DNA of 38,544 bases. Source: Acidaminobacter hydrogenoformans DSM 2784 (GTDB taxonomy: Bacteria > Bacillota > Clostridia > Peptostreptococcales > Acidaminobacteraceae). Shown in pieces: positions 7,496-15,291 of the stretch; positions within the stretch are counted from its first letter, which is position 1, and each line of letters starts with the position of its first letter. The notes beneath the pieces were generated by a model. That model was not told the DNA's origin and did not search any database. It saw only the letters and a program-made list of their open reading frames with translations. Position numbers and translations under genes: made by a program. Location: contig NZ_FMWL01000025.1 of NCBI RefSeq assembly GCF_900103005.1, positions 1 to 38,544 on the forward strand, read 5' to 3'.

Positions 7496-7610
7496 AATAA
7501 CAACTCCTTACCTCATAATCAGTCAGGGTATGCAACAACCTTCTGATAATTTAATGATACGCCTGAAACTGCGATCTTTCAAGTGAGAAGATTGTAACAG
7601 GGCAGTTTAT

Positions 7611-7640
7611 TGACAGCTTCAAAATTTTGACGCTATAATG
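7611..7640 (+). promoter_or_regulatory. Promoter of the GntR-RCK_C regulator
   Basis: TTGACA at 7611-7616 and TATAAT at 7635-7640 are 18 bases apart. The inverted repeat at 7644 begins four bases after the -10 element. Confidence 0.7.
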
Positions 7641-7643
7641 AGT

Positions 7644-7660
7644 AGTCTTAAGTTGACTAA
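7644..7660. promoter_or_regulatory. Candidate autoregulatory operator
   Basis: TAGTCTTAAGTTGACTA has perfect 5-bp inverted arms (TAGTC/GACTA). It covers the expected transcription start of the GntR-RCK_C gene. Its TTAAGTTG word recurs, inverted, in the OpuC leader at 12134-12141. Confidence 0.5.
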
Positions 7661-7721
7661 ACCTGACAAAAATTAATTAAAACGAATTATTTGAAGCCCA
7701 GCCTCAGAAAAGGTGGTTCCT

Positions 7722-8363
7722 ATGGCCAAAAAAAATGGACTTCCCGTCTATATGCAGGTTGCCATTGATATAGCGGTAAGAATAACAAAGCGCGAACTTA
7801 GAGCTGAGCAAAAATTACTGGGCAGATCAACCCTGGCCAGTGAGTACAATGTATCACCTGAAACGATCCGAAAAGCCATGCGCCTTCTCGCGGATATGGA
7901 GATTGTTCGCGTGAAGCATGGTGACGGCATTTTTATCGAGTCCGTGGATAGAGCCCAGGAGTTTATTGACCGCTACCGAATGCGGGAAAACATTCAGGAG
8001 CTTAAGGAAAAAGTTCTAATACTGATGCAAGAGCGTGACCGCATTGAGCTTGAAATAAAAGATACCATGAGTAAAATAGCAGATTATACAAACAGATTCA
8101 AGAATAGCGACTTTTTAATTGTTTATGAAGAGAAAGTCCCGGAGACTTCCTTTGCTGTTGGGAAAACCCTGGAAACCCTTATGCTGTGGCAGCACACAGG
8201 CGCGACTGTTGTGGGCATCAAGCGCGGAGGAGATGTTTTTGTTTCGCCAGGGCCTTATGAGGTGCTTGGCTCAGGAGATATACTGCTTTTCATGGGAGAA
8301 CCAAACTGCGGCCTCCGGATTCAGGAGTATTTGAGCGGAGAAGAAAATGGAAATGATATTTAG
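7722..8363 (+). CDS. busR: GntR-type regulator with RCK_C domain, BusR-like
   Basis: The protein has 213 residues from ATG 7722, with AAAAGGTGG upstream. Its domains are a winged HTH (about 5-75, with LGRSTLASEYNVSPETIRKAMRLL), a long helix likely to form a coiled coil (about 85-130), and an RCK_C/TrkA-C domain (about 135-203, with GKTLETLMLWQHTGATVVGIKRGG and GSGDILLFMG). In Lactococcus and Streptococcus this architecture and length belong to BusR, a c-di-AMP-binding repressor of a betaine importer. A compatible-solute importer lies 4 kb downstream here. The family call is firm. The ligand and target are inferred. Confidence 0.82.
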   Translation: MAKKNGLPVYMQVAIDIAVRITKRELRAEQKLLGRSTLASEYNVSPETIRKAMRLLADMEIVRVKHGDGIFIESVDRAQEFIDRYRMRENIQELKEKVLILMQERDRIELEIKDTMSKIADYTNRFKNSDFLIVYEEKVPETSFAVGKTLETLMLWQHTGATVVGIKRGGDVFVSPGPYEVLGSGDILLFMGEPNCGLRIQEYLSGEENGNDI

Positions 8364-8416
8364 TATGTGACGATTCAGGGGAAACGGACGCAATTAACCT
8401 GCCCTCATAACAAGAC

Positions 8417-8479
8417 AAAAGAACCTGATCAGAAGCAAGCGGGGATAAACCTCTATTGCCTGATATCAAGTTCTTTTTT
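8417..8479 (+). terminator. Terminator after the GntR-RCK_C gene
   Basis: AAAAGAAC with TGAT pairs with ATCA and GTTCTTTT across a long loop and is followed by a T-rich run. Confidence 0.65.
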
Positions 8480-8599
8480 CTTTTTTGAGGATAAAAGACC
8501 AAAAGCAAAAGGAGGATGCCGATAGTCGCAAGAAACCTCAAGGGAAACTGTATCTTGCACCTTTTCCCTCCGTCGTTCCATTCCCTCCTCTAATGAAAC

Positions 8600-9388
8600 C
8601 TACAAAAGCGCCACAGTGCCTTCCGTGCTGATCTCCCTGTTGCAGTGGCGGCAATAGACTGGTGCAATTTCATTCCAAAGGACGTCGCGGTCCATGCCAG
8701 CAGCCGGATAATCCTTGGTGATCAGGCCATCCTTCATTTCAATAATTCTGTTTGATTTCGCCGCGATATGATCATTATGCGTGACGACGACAAAGGCCGT
8801 ATTCAGCGTAGAATTGATGTTTCGCAGCAACTCATAAACCTGTTCTGTCGTTTCCGAGTCCAGGTTGCCGGTAGGTTCGTCCGCCAGGATCAGCTGTGGC
8901 TCGTTGATCAAAGCCCGGGCAATGGCTACGCGCTGCTGCTGCCCGCCGGAAAGCGCCGTAGCCTTGTTGTTGATTCGGTCCTTCAAGCCAACGAGCTCCA
9001 GGAGCTCTTTGGCCCGAGACGCAAGTTTCAGGCTGCCATTTCGGGACCTGATCCAGGTCGGCATCAAAACATTTTCCAGGGCGGTAAATTCCGGGAGTAA
9101 ATGATGGAACTGAAAGATAAAGCCTAAATTGCGGTTCCTGAAATTGGCAAGCTGCAGGTCGCTCATCTTGGTGACATCTTCGCCAAGAAGTCTCAGTACG
9201 CCGCTGGTAGGTCGGTCCAGGGTCCCCAATATATTGAGAAGTGTCGTTTTGCCTGAGCCGGAGTAGCCAATAATACTTGAAAATTCACCAGGCTCAATGT
9301 TCAGCGAAACGCCTTTAAGCGCGTGGGTCTTGACGACAGTGCCGTACACCATTGTCAAATCTTTTGCTTCAAGGAGTGTGTTCGTCAT
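8600..9388 (-). CDS. ABC exporter ATP-binding subunit, MacB/LolD type
   Basis: The protein has 262 residues. Walker A is GYSGSGKTT (41-49), the signature LSGGQQQ (146-152), Walker [13 protein letters not shown] (166-177), and the switch His VVTHND. The sequence is typical of the LolD/MacB/FtsE group that powers FtsX-fold permeases. The last 25 residues add a tail with [10 protein letters not shown] (Cys 246 and 249), outside the usual family length; a lone CxxC could bind metal as a dimer or act in redox. AAGGAGG stands before ATG 9388. It is the third gene of the minus-strand export operon, 51 bases after the permease. Confidence 0.9.
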   Translation of the reverse strand: MTNTLLEAKDLTMVYGTVVKTHALKGVSLNIEPGEFSSIIGYSGSGKTTLLNILGTLDRPTSGVLRLLGEDVTKMSDLQLANFRNRNLGFIFQFHHLLPEFTALENVLMPTWIRSRNGSLKLASRAKELLELVGLKDRINNKATALSGGQQQRVAIARALINEPQLILADEPTGNLDSETTEQVYELLRNINSTLNTAFVVVTHNDHIAAKSNRIIEMKDGLITKDYPAAGMDRDVLWNEIAPVYCRHCNREISTEGTVALL

Positions 9389-9439
9389 AATCTGCCTCCT
9401 TCTTGAGAAATGGAATTTCGTAAAAAAGTAAATCGCGAT

Positions 9440-10657
9440 TTAGCCACGAATAACATCAATTGGATTAAGATTCGCGGATCGCCGTGCTGGAAGCAGTGCC
9501 GAGAGAATGCTGGCAGTCGTAGCGATCACTATGATTGTGGCTGCGGCAACCGGATCAAACTGCAGTGGGAACAAAGCTTCGCCGGTTTGAATGGAAGTCC
9601 CCCACAGGAAGGCTTGGGTCAAGGCATAGCCTAAAAAACTGCCTAAAATGGATCCCAAGAATCCGAGGATCCCACCTTGGAGCAGAAAGATCCGGCTGGC
9701 GCTGCTGCTCGAAGTGCCCATGGCCTTTAGAATCCCAATCTGTTTCGATTTCTGCACCACAGAAACGGCCAATACGCTGGCAATGCCCAGGGTGATGGCA
9801 AGCAAAACGAAGGCTTGAATGGTCAAAGAAGAACTGCTCTGGCTAGTCAAGGCAGACAGCAAGCTGGCATTTTGAACCTTCCAGTTTTCAGATTTGACGC
9901 CAATAAACTGTTTTTCGTACTTTAATGCAAGCTGATCCGCCGCAAAGACGTCTTCAATTTGGACCTCAACACGACTGATGTCATCTCCAAACCCAAGAAG
10001 CCGCTGTGCCCGACCAAGCTCCATAAACAGCCAGGTTTCATTGAGGCTGTTGTTGCCCAAGTCGAACACGCCGGCGACAGTCAAACTTTGCTGTCCGCCA
10101 CCCGGCAACTCAAAAGTAAAAGTATCACCCGGCTGAAGCAGCGCCTCATCCGCAAGGGAGGTTCCTATCAGCACTTGATTGCCCTCGACTGCGAAGCGCC
10201 CTGAGCTTAGCTTGGCGCTCAAGTCGTAAATTAAATCCGCTCTCTGGGGTTCAATGCCCCGCACGAGGATAGGCCAGCGCTCTCCGCTTTTAATTAGAAA
10301 TCCGTTGCCTTCAGCGACAGGGGAGACCGCTGTGGTTTCTACAGCGGCATCAAGGGTCGCCAGCATGGGTTTCCAATTATCTAACGATTTTTCCTGTCTT
10401 GAGAAATTACCAGAGCTCGAAGCTACAAAACCCGTTTCGTTATTCAGCACAGACACATTGGGGGTGTCTGCCGCAGAAAAAGTCATGTGTGGGCTCGAAC
10501 CCACTGTGCCATTGACTAAATCGCGCTGGAGACCGCTGATTAAAGTGCCCAGGAACACCTGAACCGCGACACCTATGGCGATCCCGAGCAAAATAAAGGT
10601 CGTTTGGCCCCGGCCATCTTTTAGAAACCGCAGCGCTATTTTTAACTCAAAAATCAT
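9440..10657 (-). CDS. ABC exporter permease, FtsX/MacB family
   Basis: The protein has 405 residues. There is one membrane helix near the start (TTFILLGIAIGVAVQVFLG), a large extracytoplasmic MacB-like domain (about 45-260), then three helices in the C-terminal FtsX domain. The last part carries the family signature QIGILKAMGTSSSSASRIFLLQGG and the terminal LPARRSANLNPIDVIRG. Its start overlaps the stop of the membrane-fusion gene by four bases, so the two are translationally coupled. The substrate is unknown. Such systems export peptides, lipids or antimicrobials, or relieve envelope stress. Confidence 0.9.
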   Translation of the reverse strand: MIFELKIALRFLKDGRGQTTFILLGIAIGVAVQVFLGTLISGLQRDLVNGTVGSSPHMTFSAADTPNVSVLNNETGFVASSSGNFSRQEKSLDNWKPMLATLDAAVETTAVSPVAEGNGFLIKSGERWPILVRGIEPQRADLIYDLSAKLSSGRFAVEGNQVLIGTSLADEALLQPGDTFTFELPGGGQQSLTVAGVFDLGNNSLNETWLFMELGRAQRLLGFGDDISRVEVQIEDVFAADQLALKYEKQFIGVKSENWKVQNASLLSALTSQSSSSLTIQAFVLLAITLGIASVLAVSVVQKSKQIGILKAMGTSSSSASRIFLLQGGILGFLGSILGSFLGYALTQAFLWGTSIQTGEALFPLQFDPVAAATIIVIATTASILSALLPARRSANLNPIDVIRG

Positions 10658-11892
10658 GAGGCTTCACCTGACTCGGTTTGGTCACCCAAGGTGATGCTGT
10701 CGCCCGGTTCCAGCTCGGAAGCTGGGTCAATAACAATGTCACCAATTTCTAAGCCCTCGAGAACAAGATATTCTGATAAGCCAACGGCCTCGAGCTTAAC
10801 CGCTCTGGCTTCAACCGTACCGCCAGATTCAACCAGAACCATTGACTCTGAAGGCTTCCATAAAGCTTCAGCCGGCAGGATCATAGCGGCGTCAAGGGTT
10901 CTGACAACAATCTCAGCCTGAATGGACAAATTTTCGATCCACGTCATTTCACCCGGCATCAGCTTAATTTGTACCTTGACCGTTCCTGTTGTACTTTCCA
11001 CACGCGGGAGAATTTTGGAAACGGACGCTTCAACCGCTTTTGATGGAAAGCTTTCCGGCCATAGCATGACCTTTTGACCAACCTGTATAAGTCCAATCTT
11101 GCGTTCCTCCAGCTCGATCTCGGCAATGTAGCTGCTTTCATCCACCAGCGTCAAAAGTGTCGATCCGGCGGTAATATATTCTCCCGCCTCACGGCTACGT
11201 TCAAGGACAATGCCATCAAAGGGCGCCGTCAAAATATACTTCTCTTTTTGGCTTTGAAGGGTCTGCAGGGATTCTCTGGCTTGAGCAATGCCAGCCGCAG
11301 CCTCGGAAAGGGAAGCACCGCCTGACGCATAGGCTTTTGCCGTAGCCCTCGCAGCATTTAGCTTGGAGGTCTGCAGCTCAACACTTCGCTCCAGATTCTC
11401 CAGCTCAGCTCTGGCGACAGCGCCACTCTCAAACAGAACGCGTGTATCTTCAAGCTGCTTATTCAGATCAGAAAGACCAATTTCCAATTGCTGCACAGAC
11501 GCTTCCGCGCCAGGCAGAGAAACCTCAGAAACGGTTCTGTATCTCGCCCTTGCTGCACTCAAAGCGGCTTCACGTTCCTTGACACTTTGTGCCACATCAC
11601 TGTTGTCAATGGACACGAGGATTTGCCCAGCTGCAACCCTGTCTCCAGGCTGGACGGAAATATCTTTCAAAGCGCCGGAAATTTCTGCCTGCAGGTCAAC
11701 TTTTCGCTCTGCAAGAATCTTCCCTGAGGCAGTTATGGTTTGTATGAAGGGTTGGTTTTCCATGGTCCAATAACCCGTAAAAGGTTCACTTCTGTTATTC
11801 CAGAAGAAAAATGCTGCTGCAGCTGTGACTGCAATTCCCGCAATGATCCATTTTTTCTTAATCAAACTTAGCACTCCCTGTTGTTGTGTCAT
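10654..11892 (-). CDS. Membrane-fusion (HlyD/RND-type periplasmic adaptor-like) protein
   Basis: The protein has 412 residues. A single N-terminal membrane anchor (about 12-30) is followed by the biotinyl-lipoyl half LQAEISGALKDISVQPGDRVAAGQILVSID, a long coiled coil (about 105-215), the second lipoyl half ILTAPFDGIVLERSREAGEYITAGSTL, and a beta-barrel domain. It is the adaptor of the downstream permease and ATPase and starts the operon. ATG 11892 has only a weak AGAAG site. A MarR-like inverted repeat lies between the promoter and the start. Confidence 0.88.
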   Translation of the reverse strand: MTQQQGVLSLIKKKWIIAGIAVTAAAAFFFWNNRSEPFTGYWTMENQPFIQTITASGKILAERKVDLQAEISGALKDISVQPGDRVAAGQILVSIDNSDVAQSVKEREAALSAARARYRTVSEVSLPGAEASVQQLEIGLSDLNKQLEDTRVLFESGAVARAELENLERSVELQTSKLNAARATAKAYASGGASLSEAAAGIAQARESLQTLQSQKEKYILTAPFDGIVLERSREAGEYITAGSTLLTLVDESSYIAEIELEERKIGLIQVGQKVMLWPESFPSKAVEASVSKILPRVESTTGTVKVQIKLMPGEMTWIENLSIQAEIVVRTLDAAMILPAEALWKPSESMVLVESGGTVEARAVKLEAVGLSEYLVLEGLEIGDIVIDPASELEPGDSITLGDQTESGEAS

Positions 11893-11907
11893 TTGACTTC
11901 TAAAGTC

Positions 11908-11957
11908 TATAGTTGTTATGATTACATAACTATAATTAATTTAACAAATTCATTATA
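11908..11957 (-). promoter_or_regulatory. Export-operon -10 element and inverted-repeat operator
   Basis: Minus-strand TATAAT lies at 11957-11952; I see no good -35 element. Downstream, TATAGTT (11908-11914) and AACTATA (11928-11934) form perfect 7-bp inverted arms with a 13-base spacer. This suits a dimeric repressor of the exporter operon. Confidence 0.5.
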
Positions 11958-12087
11958 CCCCATAAATTAATTGTTAACCACCGTTCAGCGTTGACATGCC
12001 ATGTTTTGAAGAACTTTTGGGACAATAGAAACAGTGCAACAAATTGATGAATGGAGTTTCTAATTGATATTTGTTTTCATTTTCCTT

Positions 12088-12116
12088 TTGACAAAGAGAC
12101 AACCTTGTGATATTAT
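12088..12116 (+). promoter_or_regulatory. Promoter of the OpuC operon
   Basis: TTGACA (12088-12093), 17 bases, TATTAT (12111-12116). Transcription would start near 12123 and give a leader of about 70-80 bases. Confidence 0.65.
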
Positions 12117-12156
12117 AGGGTTGCTTATAGTGACAACTTAATGATTTGCGTAGATT

Positions 12157-12181
12157 GTCTGTCGTGTCGCGGCAGACTTTT
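12157..12181 (+). promoter_or_regulatory. Leader hairpin, possible attenuator, before opuCA
   Basis: GTCTGTCG pairs over 8 bp (one G-U) with CGGCAGAC around TGTCG (12157-12177) and is followed by TTTT. The ribosome binding site begins only eight bases later. It could be a weak terminator or a translation-controlling stem. Confidence 0.5.
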
Positions 12182-12192
12182 AATTTGTAAAG

Positions 12193-13365
12193 GTGGTGAT
12201 TTTTATCATTGAGTTAAAGAAAGTCAGCAAAGAATACAGCAGGAACAAGCCGGTGGTAGATGCCCTGGATCTCATGATCAATCAGGGGGAATTTGTCGTT
12301 TTGATCGGTGAAAGTGGCTGTGGAAAGACGACGACCATGAAAATGATCAATCGTCTGATTGATGTCTCAAAGGGCCAGATTTTGATCGATGGCCAGGACA
12401 TCATGAAAATGGATCCTATTAATCTCAGGAGAAAAATTGGCTATGTCATTCAAAAGGTGGGTCTGTTCCCGCACATGACAGTGGGGGACAACATTGAGAT
12501 CATTCCAAAGCTCATGAAATGGCCAAAGGAAAAGAGAAAGGCTCGCGCGATGGACCTTCTTGACCTCGTGGGTCTTTCCGGAGAAGAGTATTATGACCGT
12601 TATCCGAGTGAGCTCAGTGGTGGACAGCAGCAGAGGATTGGTTTTGCCCGGGCCCTCGCAATTGATCCGGACATCATTCTGATGGACGAGCCCTTCAGCG
12701 CCCTCGACCCAATGACCCGTGAACAGCTGCAGAATGAACTTCTTAAGATTCAAGAGGAGCTGCACAAGACAATCATTTTTGTCACCCATGATATGGACGA
12801 GGCCCTCAAGCTCGGGGATAAGATCGCTGTGATGAAAGACGGCAAGATTCTGCAGTATGCTTCTCCGGAAGTCATTCTCAAAAGTCCGGTCAACGAATTT
12901 GTTGAGTACTTTGTTGGGAAAGACAGGTTGTGGCGCTCACCAGAGATGGTTTATGCCCGGGACATTATGAACCGCAAAGTCGTCAAGGTTGGCGAAAACC
13001 GTTCTTCTGCCAACGCGATTGAAGTTATGAAGGCGAATGGTGTGACGTCGTTGGCGATTGTCAGCCAACAATCGGATAAGCCTCAAAAAATACTTGGATA
13101 TGTAACCCGTGCGGAGCTCCGTCATGCGACCGATCACCAGATCAAGATGAAAGACGTTATGAACACAAGGGTTCACGTCATCAACGAGTCCATGAATATG
13201 CTGGAGGTCCTCAACTACATGACCAACAACAAAATTCAGCAGGTTTACGTGTCAAATGATGAGGACAACCTGACGGGCGTGATTACGGAAACCAACATCA
13301 TTAACCTGATCACGGAAATCTCGTCTGACATTGGTGAGGAAGAGAAAGTGGCAGGTGATCAATAA
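12193..13365 (+). CDS. opuCA: OpuC-type compatible-solute ABC importer, ATPase with CBS domains
   Basis: The protein has up to 390 residues. Walker A is GESGCGKTT, the signature [15 protein letters not shown], and Walker B DIILMDEPFSALDP. Two C-terminal CBS domains follow (about 255-380, from ARDIMNRKVVKVGENRSS), as in OpuCA/OpuA, which sense ionic strength or c-di-AMP in relatives. The start is uncertain. GTG 12193 and GTG 12196 lie inside the near-perfect ribosome binding site AAAGGTGGTGA (12189-12199). Relatives begin at the protein position of ATC 12205 or ATT 12208, which is ideally spaced. I give the longest frame. The permease ATG overlaps the stop. Confidence 0.9.
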   Translation: MVIFIIELKKVSKEYSRNKPVVDALDLMINQGEFVVLIGESGCGKTTTMKMINRLIDVSKGQILIDGQDIMKMDPINLRRKIGYVIQKVGLFPHMTVGDNIEIIPKLMKWPKEKRKARAMDLLDLVGLSGEEYYDRYPSELSGGQQQRIGFARALAIDPDIILMDEPFSALDPMTREQLQNELLKIQEELHKTIIFVTHDMDEALKLGDKIAVMKDGKILQYASPEVILKSPVNEFVEYFVGKDRLWRSPEMVYARDIMNRKVVKVGENRSSANAIEVMKANGVTSLAIVSQQSDKPQKILGYVTRAELRHATDHQIKMKDVMNTRVHVINESMNMLEVLNYMTNNKIQQVYVSNDEDNLTGVITETNIINLITEISSDIGEEEKVAGDQ

Positions 13366-14021
13366 TGGCAACCAGACAAACGTTAATTGAATTTATTGGA
13401 GAGCGGTATCCTGAAATTTTTGCGTTGGCCTTAGACCACATGCAGATCACGGGACTGGCGGTTCTCCTGGCAATTTTGCTGGGCGTCCCAGTTGGGATCT
13501 GGATTACGCGCAATAAGAAGCTGGCCAGATATATTATCGGGACGGCGAACATCTTTCAGACGCTCCCAAGCCTTGCGCTGTTTGGCCTCGTCATCCCGTT
13601 CATGGGTGTCGGCCTGAAGCCGGCTGTGTTTGTGCTGTTCCTCTATGCGCTGCTTCCAATTATAAAGAACACTTACATTGGAATCGAAAGTATAGATCCG
13701 GCGGCTATTGAGGCAGGTCGGGGCATGGGTATGAAAAACCATGAGATCCTGTTCCTGGTAGAAATCCCGCTGGCGTTGCCCGTCATCATGGGCGGCATTC
13801 GAATCTCAACGGTCATCAACATTGGTACGGCCACCATTGCCAGCCTGATTGGCGCCGGTGGACTTGGTGACTTCATCTTCAAAGGTATTTCAATGTACAA
13901 CAACAACTATCTCCTTGCGGGTGCGATCCCTACAGCGCTGCTGGCCCTCGGGGTGGACGGGCTCCTCGGACTGTTCGAGTACAAAATCACGCCAAAGGGA
14001 CTCAAGCTGGCAAGATCGTAA
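13365..14021 (+). CDS. opuCB: OpuC-type compatible-solute importer permease
   Basis: The protein has 218 residues with five to six membrane helices. The cytoplasmic EAA loop reads ESIDPAAIEAGRGMGMKNHEILFLVEIPLALPVIMGGIR, typical of binding-protein-dependent permeases of the OpuC/ProW type. The start ATG overlaps the TAA of opuCA by one base, so the genes are coupled. Bacillus OpuC systems use two different permeases. Here only one is present, so it probably forms a homodimer. Confidence 0.9.
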   Translation: MATRQTLIEFIGERYPEIFALALDHMQITGLAVLLAILLGVPVGIWITRNKKLARYIIGTANIFQTLPSLALFGLVIPFMGVGLKPAVFVLFLYALLPIIKNTYIGIESIDPAAIEAGRGMGMKNHEILFLVEIPLALPVIMGGIRISTVINIGTATIASLIGAGGLGDFIFKGISMYNNNYLLAGAIPTALLALGVDGLLGLFEYKITPKGLKLARS

Positions 14022-14096
14022 GCATTTGTCTTGCATGCAGTCTAAGCAGCTAAGACAATCCCAATACTTTAACTACTATCAAACTGGAGGTTTCAT

Positions 14097-14993
14097 ATGA
14101 AAATATTTAAACGACTATTATTGACAATTACAGCGGCGCTCATGCTTGTTTCACTCGCGGCATGCGGTCAGGCAGCAGATGAGCCCGTCAAGATTGGACA
14201 CAAAAACTTTACGGAGCAGCGAATTCTCGGACAGATGTTTGCAGAGCTGATCGAGTCCAAAACAGATTTGACCGCTGAGGTTACTGAATTTGGCGGTACC
14301 AACATTGTCTTTGAGGCACTCAAAAGCAATGAAGTCAACATATATCCGGAGTATACCGGAACGGCCTATGGCTCCATTTTGAATCAGACAGAGCTCAACG
14401 ATCCCCAGGAAGTATACGACTACGTCAAGAACACTTATAAAGAAGAGTTCAATATAGAGTGGGGCATTCCAATGGGCTTCAACAACACATATACCTTCGC
14501 GGTGCGCCCTGAGATCGCGGAAGAATACAATCTGAAGACTTTCTCTGATCTTTCAGGTGTGGCCTCTGAGCTGAGACTGGTAGCAGCCATAGAGTTCCTG
14601 GAGCGTGCCGATGGTCTTCCAGGCGTACAGCAAACCTACGGCGGCTTTGAATTCAAGCAAATTACTCCTATGGATCCGGGCCTGCGCTATGCTGCCATCG
14701 ACCAAAAAGAAAGCGATGTCATGGATGCCTTCTCAACAGACGGCAAATTAATTGAATTTGGCTTGGTCGTTCTCGAAGACGACAAGCAGTTCTTCCCGCC
14801 ATATTACGCGGCACCCCTTCTCAACGGGGAATTCAGCGAGGCGCATCCAGAGGTGGCAGAGCTGCTTCTGACTCTGGCAGACCAGATTTCAGATGAAGAA
14901 ATGCAGCAAATGAATTACGAGGTCGACAACCTTGGCACCAACGAGCGAGAAGTCGCGAAGAAGTTCCTTCAGTCCAAGGGCTTGATCGACTAA
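14097..14993 (+). CDS. opuCC: OpuC-type glycine-betaine/choline/carnitine-binding lipoprotein
   Basis: The protein has 298 residues. A lipoprotein signal with the lipobox LAAC puts the lipidated cysteine at residue 23. The mature part begins with KIGHKNFTEQRILGQMFAELIE and includes TEFGGTNIVFEALKSNEVNIYPEYTGTAY, the pattern of OpuAC/OsmF quaternary-amine-binding proteins. CTGGAGG precedes ATG 14097. The 75-base gap after opuCB holds no terminator, so the operon is opuCA-CB-CC. The exact ligand cannot be told from the sequence. Confidence 0.9.
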   Translation: MKIFKRLLLTITAALMLVSLAACGQAADEPVKIGHKNFTEQRILGQMFAELIESKTDLTAEVTEFGGTNIVFEALKSNEVNIYPEYTGTAYGSILNQTELNDPQEVYDYVKNTYKEEFNIEWGIPMGFNNTYTFAVRPEIAEEYNLKTFSDLSGVASELRLVAAIEFLERADGLPGVQQTYGGFEFKQITPMDPGLRYAAIDQKESDVMDAFSTDGKLIEFGLVVLEDDKQFFPPYYAAPLLNGEFSEAHPEVAELLLTLADQISDEEMQQMNYEVDNLGTNEREVAKKFLQSKGLID

Positions 14994-15007
14994 ATCGCTA
15001 TAACATG

Positions 15008-15044
15008 GAAGATGGCGCAGAACCTGCGCTGTCTTCTTTTTTTT
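15008..15044 (+). terminator. Terminator of the OpuC operon
   Basis: GAAGA..GCGCAG pairs with CTGCGC..TCTTC around AAC and is followed by eight Ts. Confidence 0.9.
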
Positions 15045-15070
15045 ACAGAATGTGTTTAAAGGCCACCTCT

Positions 15071-15131
15071 GGTTGGGGACAGGCACCTCTGGTTGGGGAC
15101 TGTCCCCAACCAGAGGTGCCTGTCCCCAACC
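15071..15131. repeat. Perfect 61-nt palindrome (REP-like element)
   Basis: Two exactly complementary 30-base arms flank a single T at 15101. Each arm is made of GGTTGGGGAC, AGGCACCTCT and GGTTGGGGAC, so the arm is itself internally repeated. The 18-base core TGGGGACTGTCCCCAACC recurs at 35190-35207. It lies between the OpuC terminator and malQ. Similar TGTCCCC-type palindromes are widespread as REP elements in other bacteria. Confidence 0.85.
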
Positions 15132-15139
15132 AAACATGA

Positions 15140-15191
15140 AGCACCTCAGAGACAAGAAAGACGAAAACAGCTACTTAACCTGTGAGGTGCT
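15140..15191. repeat. Inverted repeat in the malQ upstream region
   Basis: AGCACCTCA (15140-15148) and TGAGGTGCT (15183-15191) are perfect 9-bp arms with a 34-base loop. They echo the GCACCTC/GAGGTGC words of the adjoining palindrome, so they may be a decayed part of the same element. There is no T tract, so it is not a typical terminator. Confidence 0.55.
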
Positions 15192-15291
15192 CTCATTTAT
15201 GGGTAAAAACTATGCAAGTCTGGCAATGCATAATTTGACCTTGCCGTTATGATCCATCATTAAATAATCACATCAAAAGAAGGTGCTTGCA

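Noticed and set aside
8290..8590. Minus-strand frames after the ABC ATPase gene (one with a hydrophobic run, one of 42 codons with GAGGAGGG)
   Set aside because: The hydrophobic frame runs into the GntR-RCK_C gene and lacks a placed start. In the other, the ATG follows the site with no spacing and the product looks random. Not supported as genes.
12367..12789. Minus-strand frame of 140 codons within opuCA
   Set aside because: Antisense to the conserved Walker and signature motifs of the ATPase.
15052..15252. Plus-strand frame of 66 codons across the palindrome
   Set aside because: It translates the REP-like repeat and has no ribosome binding site.
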